Assembly (NCBI GenBank): GCA_000467715.1
Contig: AJFK01000931.1
Coordinates: 124,001 to 188,000, forward strand
Reading direction: 5' to 3'
DNA length: 64,000 bases
Origin: Hysterium pulicare CBS 123377
Taxonomy: Eukaryota; Ascomycota; Dothideomycetes; Hysteriales; Hysteriaceae
The notes beneath the pieces were generated by a model. It did no database searches. It was not told where the DNA came from and saw only the letters and a list, made by a program, of their open reading frames with translations. Numbering within the stretch: the first letter of the stretch is position 1; each line of letters begins with the position of its first letter. A program made the translations under genes and the position numbers. This document shows positions 45,539 through 55,790 of this stretch, in pieces.

Positions 45539-46580
45539 TCAACTACTCTCCAACACCCTTCTCGCCCCATCTACAATCCTCTTAATCTCCGAATGTCCCT
45601 TCTTCACAACCTCCTCCATCGACTTCCCCGCTTTCTGCAAATCATCCGGCAGCACAGCCTTTTCTAGCTGGAACTTCCTCAGTTTCTTATGGTGAGCTGC
45701 TCGAGCATTTTGGATCGCTTTATCTGCGGCTTCAGAGGCTTTTTGGGCCGTGTCGAGCGCGGCTTTGCGCGATTCCCCGGTTGGCGGGGGAATTGGGACC
45801 GGAATTGTGAGCGGGGTGGAGGTGTGAGTGGCTTGGGGGACGAGATTGTGAGGGCTGGCGGCTATAGCTGTTGAGACGGGTTTGATGTGCTGCGGATTAG
45901 ATATATTAGCATTCTTGCCATTGGACTGGTTTGATGCGCAACATTCACAGAAGAAGGGCGGTCGGAGATTCGAGGAGGCAGGTAATATGATAAGGAGCAT
46001 GGAGGTTACAGAAAGGGAATGGTCGTACCTCTTTCTCCCCAACTATGACATTCAAAAGCCTTCCTCTAGGAACAACCTGCGCCACGTCCCTCAACTTGAC
46101 GCTTTCTTTCTCTCCTTGCCCTTTGCCCAATTGCACCTTCAAGCTTTCCACTAGGTCGGGATTAAACCTCCCTCCTGATCTGAGTTGTGATAGGTCGTGC
46201 GTTAACCGTTCAATAGCTTTTAGGATATTAGATTCGAGCATCGACATGTCGTATGCCTCGTCTGTCGGGGTGGAGCCGCCGAGGCTGCCTACTGGAGGCG
46301 TGGAGTCGGTACGAGCATGGGAGGTATTCGCCTTACCACCCTTCTTTCGGAGGCAGGATGAGGCAGTAAATGTGCGTACGGCATGGCGATACTGGGAACT
46401 AGCATTAGGTGTTGGTTGTAGATGTCTGGAGAAGAGGGTTAGTTTACAAGATTGAGCATAGCTTAATGGGGTCCAGGAACTATACCCTCTTCGAGCTATG
46501 GGGGCGAATACGCGGGTACTTGTAGAGCGGGAGACCTGAAAGGCCAATTGGGTGGGAAGTAAGGAGAGTGGTCGTGGCAT
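45539..46580 (-). CDS. RRF1: mitochondrial ribosome recycling factor
   Basis: Releases mitochondrial ribosomes after termination (RRF/Frr family). Two or three exons: 46580-46486, 46425-46029 and 45889-45539 if the stop-free 60-nt segment 46485-46426 is spliced (280 aa); without that splice the protein gains 20 residues. The segment has GTATAG donor, CTAAC branch and CAG acceptor, so splicing is favoured. The N-terminus is Arg/Ser-rich without acids, fitting a mitochondrial presequence. The RRF core runs from SMLESNILKAIERLTHDLSQ and FNPDLVESLKVQL through LLNVIVGEKEHIKPV, IPVPIPPPTGESRK and the C-terminal helix QLEKAVLPDDLQKAGKSMEE. The 139-nt second intron is longer than most here. Confidence 0.9.
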
Positions 46581-46745
46581 TCTTTCTGTGACTTAGTTTC
46601 GGTGTTTGGACATCTGCGAGCTTGAGGTCGGCCAAAGTGCGCTTAGCCAATATGGGACAAACACCAAATTTCTATCACGAGTCGTTGCATACGTCACTCA
46701 TGCTGGAATTTCCAAATCCATAATGCTCGATATTGGCTATATACT

Positions 46746-48184
46746 CTAATTAACGTTTCCGCCACCCTCTGAGGCAGCAAGTTCAATGATTCTTCTCACA
46801 GTCTCGCGCTTTTGTTTCTCGCCGATGATCATGCACATCGCCGTCGCTACAAGAACATGATACAGCCTCGTTCTCTTGATCGCTTGAACCTGTGTATGGA
46901 GAGTTTTTTCATCGACCCAATGCTGCTCCCCGGGATTCTCTTTGGAAATACTCTCCAAAGCTGATGGAAGGTTCTCCCTCGCAAATCGCCAGATCGCCGA
47001 ATCATATAAATCCAATGATCCGGACTTCTTCGCCGCAATCGAGGATGTATACTTACCTAAACATACTTCAGGATTAGATAGCGTACTGTTTTCGACGTTG
47101 CTCATATCCCCTGTGCCTGGGACCTTGGCTACCAATTTCAAATGATTGAAGTGCAGAAAGAATCCACATGCCCGACTCTCTTTGACCGTTCCTGTTCCTT
47201 TCCAATAAAAATCAATTCCGGCATAGCAAAAATGGTATCGACGTGTATCAAGCGAGAAGGGAGAAGTCCAGTCAAGATATACAACATCGTCCGCAACAGC
47301 AGGACAATCTGAGTCCTGCACGGCGTCCAAGAGTTTCTCGTCCTTCACCTCAGGTTCTGCGCTTGGCCCGATACCGTAGCTCGACGTAGTTGCAACTGAG
47401 TTGCTCTTGGGATAATTAAAGATATCAGGATCGTCCCCAGTGCCAGCTTTGCGGGCAGCTTTCACATTGTGTACATAGCTCTTCCCCGTCTCACCCCACA
47501 ATCGCCACGTACGAACCTTATAACCCTTCAGTTTTCTCTCGTCTCGTTTCAGGTCGATTTTGTGACCACCGTTGTGACGCCAGCTAACTACACCTCGCGG
47601 GTCCAAGACATCAGGTGCAATGAGCTGCAATTTCCATCGCCGCCAGAACCACGAGTTACTTATTAGTGCAACTGGCTCGGAATATTTGGAGCCACCGACC
47701 CGAAGGACCCGGGGCGGGTTGTGGAAGGCTAGATAAGGGGACTGCAGGAAGAAAGTTTTGTTCTCGATGTCTTCATCAACGGCTACGTGTCCCTTGAGAT
47801 CATGGGATGTTCTCGCTATTCTGCCTCTAACTTCTCGTTCCTGTCGTCGCTGGTGCTTTGTTTCCTTTAAGGTTGGACCGAAGCGTCGCTCCCTAGTAAG
47901 ATCAAGAGTCGTGGAGATAGAATGGTGAGAGTCTTTGTGGTGATAAACGTGATAAGTGGAGCGAGATTCGCGGCTCCTTTGTGGGCACTCAGTATGTGCG
48001 GAGAGCGCAATCTGCGCATCAAACAACGTCGGCTTTGACTGTTCATCTGTAGAGTAAGGCGAGGTCGACTTTTAAAGATGGTCAGTCTGCAGAAATGGCT
48101 TTAGTAGACGTAACGGACCTTTAGCCCTCCTTTATGGCGAGAGTTCTTATAATCATTCCCATCTACTGGGAGCATACTGGCCAT
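46746..48184 (-). CDS. uncharacterised protein, conserved-looking
   Basis: Two exons, 48184-48119 and 48068-46746 (462 aa), joined across a 50-nt intron (GTCCGT donor, CTGAC branch, AAG acceptor). The ATG at 48184 adds 22 residues not visible in the main frame, which itself opens at TTG. Mixed charged and aromatic composition, without membrane spans or a signal peptide. Trp/Arg-rich segments stand out (NSWFWRRWKLQL, GVVSWRHNGG, VRTWRLWGETG). The C-terminal helical stretch LVATAMCMIIGEKQKRETVR looks conserved-type. No family recognised and no function offered. It is divergent from the Tfb1 gene (650 bp between start codons). Confidence 0.7.
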
Positions 48185-48833
48185 TCTATTTTGTGATCCA
48201 CAACGAGCAGTGATCAGAAGATTTAGTCGCCTTTTCAAGACCGTGGCCGTCCCTCCACAATTTAATCATTACCAGTTCGCATAGATTGTTTGGACTCTAC
48301 CAAGTTTTGATAAGTCAGCTCCCACATTGAAGTGAGTCGGAAAGGAAGGATAAAAGGTTAGAGCCACAGAACAACTACCCATGTGTTATTCTACCAAGAA
48401 TTTGGAGAGGGGCGTCTTCAATTTGACAACGGCATGGGGCAGCCATTTATAAGAAGCAAGTCATTTTTGCCAAGTCTGGATAGTTACTCAGCCTCCACAA
48501 GATCCTGCACCATCAATCCCCAACTTCTTCATTGGCTGGCATCTCGTAGTGTGGTCGGCCACAATACCATCACTACTGCAGAGTAGAGGAGTTGGTGGCA
48601 TTGCCTTTCCACGAGGCTATATCTTTGGTATAAGTGGGCGTGATATGCAGAGCAGAGGACGTTCACGACGCGATGGGGCATTGGTCGGGCGACTCCCGAG
48701 GTCCAGTCTTGGCACAAATCTCGCTGGAGCGGACGCTAATTTCCGCACCAATGATAGGCTTGCCACTTGCATATCACCAAGGTTGTCTAGCCCAGGCCCC
48801 AATCACCCATTTCGACTCTTCTTCTTCTCAAGA
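48185..48833. promoter_or_regulatory. divergent promoter region, unknown gene / Tfb1
   Basis: About 650 bp between divergent ATGs. Overlapping open frames on both strands at 48529-48802 look like noise. A CT-rich run sits just before the Tfb1 start (about 48818-48830). Confidence 0.45.
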
Positions 48834-50883
48834 ATGTCAGAGGCTTTTACCTCTTACAAAAAGCAAGATGGCAAGCTGCGACTTTCTGCAGATGGCAGCT
48901 CCGTGTCCTGGAAACCCAACACTACTTCGAGCTCGCTACTGACAATAAAAGTCTCGGAGATCACAAGTATGCTTGCCACACCGGACCGGCTCGTAAAACA
49001 AACCCAAATATTTCCCACTCAAGAATCTTCCGTATATGATAGATACTAATTAGATTGGTTCCGTAGACCTCCAACAAACCCCAGAAAACAACCCGAAAGT
49101 CTCCATTAGGATCGTCGTACAAAAATCCCCTTCCGAATCAGAAAACCACACCTTTACCTTCACATCACCAAGCGCAGCACGAGCCGAGCAGGTGGCTATA
49201 ACGTCTTCGCTTCGGAAATCAATAGAGAATGCCAGAGCTCACAATGGAAGCACACCTGGTCCGTCGGCGGATGATGGCAGTGGTCAGTCGGCTGCCATGG
49301 CCATAGCGCAGGCAGTGTCTGCGAGTGCTAGGGCCGATGATAACATGTTTGACGATGCTCGGTTGATGGCAAATGCCGAATTACAAAAGTCACTGTTGAA
49401 TTCGAATCCCGCTCTCCGTCAGAGGTTCGATCAGGCCCTCCGTGAGAAACCGGACACCATCACAATATCGCAATTTGCAACGCAATTTTGGGGCTCAAGA
49501 GTACATTTGCTGCGCTCGCATGCCGTTGAAAAGAGCCAAAGTCAGGGAACTTATAATGTCCTCTCTGAGGTCAAGCCAAAGAATGTCGATGGCACAACTA
49601 AACTGAATCTCAGTAAAGAGCAAATCCAACTCATCTTCAATCAGCATCCGCTGGTCAAAAAGGTGTACAATGAGAATGTACCTCAGTTGAGCGAAATGGA
49701 CTTCTGGGCTCGCTTCTTTGTGAGTCGCCTGTTCAAGAAATTGAAAGGTGAAAAGATCACCGAGACGGATTCCGTCGACCCGAAGCTTGACAAATATCTC
49801 AACTTTGACGAAGAAGCCGAGCAGACGAGACAACTGATCGTAGCCCGTGTTCCCCATTTCATCGACCTAGAAGGGAATGAACAGAATCACAGTCAACGGC
49901 AGGGCAACAGACCTGATTGGACCATGCAGCCGAATTCCAATGAGAAGGTCCCCATCTTGCGGGTTCTCAACAGGATGAGTGAGAAAATGATGGCTGATGT
50001 TGCTCCTTCGGACGCAGATCCCCATGCGCCTGCCGGAATGGACGAAGAGACATACAAAGAACTGCAACTCCGAGATTTGCAACGTGGGACAGAGGATAAC
50101 CGTATCATGCTGAAGATCAAGAACCAGAGCCAGTTCTCTTCTGCAGAACAAGGCCAACAGAACCCGAGCAGCGCGCCTGCGTATGCAAAGCGCACACCGG
50201 TCCAAGTGCTATCACTAGTGCACAATGACTTGAGAGATCTGTTCGCGACACAGAACGGTTCGAGCGGGTTGAACCTCGAGTCTGCTATCGGTGTAGTAGC
50301 CGATAGCAGTAGCGAGGAGGAAGGGTCCAAGAAAAAGTCGCGAGTCGGCAGCAAATCGGCACGTTCGGCCGCCACAATGCAGATCATGGGCGTTATCCGA
50401 CAGCGCCATTTGCATGCCGATGACTCTATGCTGTCCTCGACGGCATCACCTAGCGAGCAAGCGGCAAAATTTGGTCTCACACAACCCATTTTCGAGACGT
50501 TGGCTATGACGCATAACACTACCGTCGAGTTCCTACATTACTTTTGGACTGTGTTTCTATCTGGAGACGCTGACCGAGCTGCCGAAGTTCAGAAACTGGT
50601 TGAGACTTTAGACAAGTCGCTTGATCGGATCAATGCAGTCGCAGAAACTGCTGAGAAAGAACGAATGCAGAAGGTAGAGCGGGCGAAGAAGCAAGTAGAA
50701 GAATTCGTCCAGCGGACGCGAAAAAAGCGAAAATTCGATGCGAGCAGTGTGAAAGGCGGTGCAAAAGCAGTCCATGATATGATGGCCCCTATCATACGTG
50801 CAATCAAAGCGGCCACGGAGCAGTACAGGAAAGCTTATGAGACGCAATTGGTGCAAATGGCGCAACTACAGAACATGCTGTGA
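48834..50883 (+). CDS. TFB1: TFIIH core subunit Tfb1 (p62)
   Basis: Subunit of the TFIIH core, acting in RNA polymerase II transcription and nucleotide excision repair. Exons 48834-48966 and 49067-50883 (649 aa). The N-terminal PH-like domain is assembled by the splice: KKQDGKLRLSADGSSVSWKP, then LTIKVSEIT-NLQQTPENNPK and ENHTFTFTSPSAARAEQVA. Two BSD domains follow, the second with FWARFFVSRLFKK. The middle is acidic and Ser-rich (SSSEEEGSKKKSRVG). The C-terminal helices VEFLHYFWTVFLSGDADRAA and AKKQVEEFVQRTRKKRKFDA fit the family's end, after which the protein closes with Gln/Met-rich helix. The length matches fungal Tfb1. Confidence 0.93.
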
Positions 50884-52280
50884 GGCGTGGGAAAGATATT
50901 GGTTTTCAGGAATGCCCAGAGATTTGTCCTTTTCTTGACCGAGTTGCATAGCGATGGTGTTCCGGTTCACAGGGTCCAGTGTAGATCAGACATCCGGGCT
51001 GAGGTTGGCAAATAAGAGTGCACAATTCATACTACTTCCTGCCACAATCACTGCAGCCTTACTTTCAACCAAAGAACATAGAGCTAAGAATTGATGATTA
51101 CTCATTGTTGACCCCGAAAGAAGTGATGTGAGCGGCAGAGGGTCCCCGCACAGTAAAACCAGGGTCCGATCCGCCCAGGATTTTGCGCCACGAAACGTGT
51201 GAAACGGCTCCTATACCCAATCTAAGGCTCTTGGCAGGGCGGACAAGCTTGATGTTGATGGGCTGAGTGAAGACTTGCATAACGCGAATGGAGGAGACGA
51301 CTTGGAGTATTTGAAATTAATATCAGAGCGATAGGTATCTAGAAGTCTTGAAACTTCGGATAAGGACCAGACTGCTTGAAGCAGTACTTTCGAGTGTCGA
51401 TTGCTTTGCTGATCCCTTTGATGTGGCGGATGATCTACCATGCACTCCAAAGAAATGGCCTGACGTTGCGGAAAGATAAATCTAAAAGTGAAGGGTCTCT
51501 CCTGGGCGGTTCTCGAAGCCGCAATCATGACAGTCACATCATGCGTGCTGCGCGGGGAGACGGAGAAAGCACGTAGTTCTGCATCCAGGTGAAGATGAAG
51601 GGCAGAAATAAAGACGGCAATGTACCGCCAATTCGCGAACGAACCATCTGGCTTTCTCCCGTACACTTTGTTCCAACTGAGCCCGAGGCTCTTCTGCACC
51701 ATCCAGCATGCGGAATAGTGCGATACTTAGTTTCCATTAACCCTCGAAGCTCTCCTGATTTTCTCCACTAGTGACTCCTAGTTGCCTCCGGAACTCTGCC
51801 GACAGGGTCCACGGTCAGGTCCCAAAGCTTGTCCGCACCTCGTACCTGAAAGCCGCCAATTGTTAATCCCAAAGTCCATATTGATGTCCTCAGACCGTGG
51901 GTATCAGCATCAAGACACACGCGTATCACCATCGGCCGTGGTAGTATCATGGGAGGGAAGAAGCTCAAGTTAGGAGTACCATCACTCTAAACATCTACTG
52001 AACTAGTACTGACTGCCATAAAGATATCTCCCCGATCGCATCAACGAAGTAATGGACGACCTAGTCATTGATTCATAACCGACCGAGACAGAGAAAGAAC
52101 AGGATATCTCCGATAAAGCGGAACCTTGAAGAACATCGACAGTTTCATCATGCTGGTGTTCGACTTCTTGGAAGAAGCTAACGGCTCATGTTTGTCGATC
52201 AGGCTTCATACCATCCTTCTAAACATGACGCGGAATATCTAACAGCATCAAATACCTGCTGTTGGATTATCCTTCTTCGT
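50884..52280. other. region after Tfb1 with unresolved coding-like segments
   Basis: On minus, 51968-51858 reads FFPPMILPRPMVIRVCLDAD and on to TLGLTIGGFQ, ending at a GTACGA donor-like site. A 163-codon minus frame lies at 51211-51702, and another minus frame ends at 51098 with SDPGFTVRGPSAAHITSFGV. They could be exons of one gene, but I could not find a consistent splice set or recognise a family. The plus strand shows only short frames. Confidence 0.3.
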
Positions 52281-52874
52281 CTACTGGCTGTTCCGCACCG
52301 GGTCCCAATACTGTTTGAGATGCCCTGGTCATCATTAGCCATAATCTTCCTAAACAGACGAGAAGGCCTCCGCAACACAGAGACTCGGGGCCAAGAAACC
52401 TTACCTTCATTTCCAAATTCATTCGTGGATTGACTGCTTCCCCTATCTCGATTGTCTCTGTAGCGGAAGCTATGCCAGAGGTACCAGCGCACTACCCAAT
52501 TTTCCTCGGCCACACTGCCATGCCGTCCATACTCATAGTATGGTCTCGTTGCTGCACTGGCCAAGCTAACGATATTCAAGGTTTCCTTGTGTCTAGCAGT
52601 CTCTGACAGTTCATCCCATTTGTAGGGTGGACATGGTTTCAGGGATGTCCTCGATAGGTCTGTTAAGTTGTTACCGTCGTAACTCAACCGATCTCTACCA
52701 GACGAAGCTTCATTCTAAGTCATCATTGTAAGCATCATTATCTGCAAGACGATCTAGAGGGTTTACCAGCATCTTCTTGTGGAGCGCGATGTGGTCTGCG
52801 TTCTGCTCAGACAGACCAAGGGCCCGAAAGAGCTCCTTCTTGTCAGCGCTCATGGGTACCCTATAACTGGACAT
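52281..52874 (-). CDS. small uncharacterised protein, three exons
   Basis: Exons 52874-52767, 52714-52405 and 52324-52281 total 462 nt (153 aa) with consistent phases. Introns are 52 nt (GTAAAC donor, TTAG acceptor) and 80 nt (GTAAGG donor, GCTAAT branch, CAG acceptor). The protein begins MSSYRVPMSADKKELFRALG and contains KWDELSETARHKE, RPYYEYGRHG and the aromatic-basic ENWVVRWYLWHSFRYRDN, ending YWDPVRNSQ. The dense run of Trp, Tyr and Arg is unlike random sequence. I do not recognise the family. Alternatives: the second exon might read on past the second donor, which is open for 38 more codons, but the spliced end looks better. Confidence 0.5.
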
Positions 52875-55790
52875 TTTCGACGACGTTGACAATATCTTTG
52901 GACGAAAAATAGACAGATTGGTGCAGCCTACTAGGAAACTCTGCTTCAGGGACGACCATTCAGACAAAGATGGTGGCTGTATCTTTATAGTCAGGCTAAG
53001 GACCCGGGTACTTGGGTGAGGTGCCCGATAGATCCCCACTCATGTGACAATTTGACGGGCACAGATTTCCCACCTTCCCAGCTCTCAGGAATGTTTAGGT
53101 GCAGGTGTCGAAACAACTGAATGGACAGAGATGCTGCAAGGATAACCACACTCCGGGTACATCAAGCCCACCCAGGATGCTTTTGGACCAATGCAGCCAT
53201 CCATCATTCGACCGCAGCACTACGAGAAAGCTAAAGAGGTGCATGATAGCGAGGACCGTAATGAGCCATCGCAACTGGTCAGCCAATCCGACATATGCGG
53301 TATCCCGGCGATAGTCACGCTGACGGCTCGAAATCTGCAATAACGGCAGGCAGTCACTGTTGCTCTCATTCGTTAAAGAGACGCCTCATGAGCCCAATGG
53401 CTGCTGCATTACTCCCATCCTTGGTGACGGATCGGCAGATACACCATACCGCGAGTGCTCTGACACCGATTGGAATGGACAGCCCATACCTTATCTTTGT
53501 CAGGGACATGTACGGCCCAAGCGTCTGGATGACTAGCCGATTCAGAATAAGATGCTGAAAATGAGGCGACGAACTCACTCAGTGATGGCAATTTCGATTG
53601 TCCGCATTTAGAGCGCGTTCGGATCGACAGCGTCTAGGTGTGGTATAAGGATTGCTGCCCCTGTAGAGGGTGATGTGCAACAACGATACTAGGGTCTGGC
53701 AGTTGATCCTCTGATGATAGATGCTTTTGGCGAAATGCCTTCGAGCGCCATCAAGTTGTTGGTTTGACAGAATTTGGAAGATGGCCACGCAGAGTTCCTG
53801 ACCCATCATTTAGGATTGGGCCGACTACAAATTGTGTTGGGTGTGCAACACATCCACATGGCTCTTCGCCAGGCAAGGCAATGTGGATTCTAGGTCCGTG
53901 AGGCCACATGGGAGCCAAAGCAAGCTATGAGAACCCGACACTTCATTTGGAAGTCTCCATCTATCTAGCGATCGTCTCGAATCGGCCATCGGCGGGGGTG
54001 TAGATCCGCTATGAAAAGATCGCCGAGAAATCCATCTTCAGGAAAATCACGGAAAGCTGTTGACGAATGAAGTACACTATCCAATCTGGTAGGGGGACAG
54101 CCCTTTCCAAGCACACCAAGAAGCGGCAAAAACTGCCATGCTCGGTGCAATCTGTCATCAAGATCTTGGCTTGGCTCTAGTGCAATGAATGCTCAACACG
54201 CTGCCTGGCAGCACACTTCTTACGCACCAGTCTTCTCGAATTCTGCATCGAAAAGGCCTACACATTGGATGATTTCAACGAAAGCCACGCCTTTGTGCCT
54301 CTGAGCCTGTGACAGACGGCGGAGGCCTAGCTCCGGGGCAGCTGGTTGGTCCACAATGCTCGAACGGTGAACTGTGAAGGTTGCAGATTCCTAAGTACGG
54401 ACGTAGTTTTCTAGGACTGTCGCTGCGAGACCCGACGTTGCCCCCCGCGGCGCTGCCCCTTGCTCCGCCTTCGCAACCCAGCTGATGGTCAACCCTTGCT
54501 GCTGCATCACTGCCGCATCTCCGCCCGTGTTTACGATCGGCCTAAGAGTCCCAATACCAGGGTTCTGAGATGTGCGAGCAGACCGCTGGCTGAGCCCGCC
54601 TCGGCATTAAACCCGCGAGTGGCTCGTCTTGCCCAATGCCGGCTTATGGCTGTCGCTGCCGACTCCTCCGTTACGCAGCGGCTGCTGTCTGTCGCGCGCC
54701 CTATACTTGGCAGGACCCAAGGCACTCCTTTCCGCCTTCCTGTCAAAACCCAGGCGGTGTCACAAGAAAGTCAGCCACGCTTCAGAGAGCTTGCATTGCA
54801 CATTCACCCCGTCGCTTCCGCCGCGCCTGACCTAGCAGAAAAAACAATCCGATGTGGGCTCATTGTCGGACGTCTTTTGCCGCATGCTGTCAACGGGCTC
54901 CAGGCGGGGTGGTTGCGCACAAGGCGATCCGTTGACCTGATCTCCGCCCGTGGTTCATCTTTCACCGGGCCATCATCCAGATGCCGAGCATCCTACTTGG
55001 CAAGGCTCTGCGAGAATATCATCCTGCGCAGTTCGGATGAGGCGCAAGTCCACGTGGTGATGCCAGGGTCCAGATAGCAGCAAAGCTGTGGTCGACTTGG
55101 ACCATGAGGACTCTGTAGCCGGGAGCGATACTGTGCGACGGCTTCCTGCAATAGCCAGAGCCTCGTATCCAAGGCGTGCCGCGTAACATCGTTGTCGGAT
55201 GGCCATGATGAACCTCGTTCCATGTCGATCAACATGTTGCTTGCGGGCCACTGTCTGCAGAACAAACCTTATGCGGCAATGAAAAGCGAGCATATAACGT
55301 CGGCTAGAGGATTTGACTCACTTCACCCCGCCGTTTCTTTTTTCAGCTCGAGCAGGGCAGGACCATTCGATCGATCGTGTATTGGCGGGAGGCGCTGCTG
55401 CATTGCAGGTTGACTACGACCGAAGTATACAGTCCTCCGCAAGCCTCCGTCATGTTGCATGCCTTGAGCGCTGTTTCATCTGCGCTTGATGGAAGCCATA
55501 GAGACGATAAGCAGGGTCACTAAACATGCCAGCCTAGATGTCACTTTCACCTTGATGCTACGGGAGCGGCTGCACCTTCCCTGCGGACCGTGCCTTCCGC
55601 CATAGTAGTAGCAAGGTGGAAGCAGCACCGGACAAGACAAGACGCTGCAAAGTGGCAGAAAGCGCATCGCCAGCCTTCTGCCACCTCGACTTTGGCACGA
55701 CATTTCTGGCATGACAGTCTACTATGGTCTAGAGTTCCGCAGCCACTTTTACTCGCTTCATCCAGTCTTCACTGCCCTCGGAACTACGCA
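52875..55790. other. 2.9-kb region without a recognised gene
   Basis: Many short mutually antisense frames (for example 54460-55077 plus, 54973-55293 minus), several starting at non-ATG codons. Rather GC-rich between 54200 and 55100. No repeat ends, transposase or other family motifs seen. The final part should contain the promoter of the large unknown gene downstream. Confidence 0.4.

Noticed and set aside
54460-55077. 205-codon plus frame at 54.5 kb
   Set aside because: Start is not ATG, region is GC-rich so long chance frames are expected, and no family resemblance.
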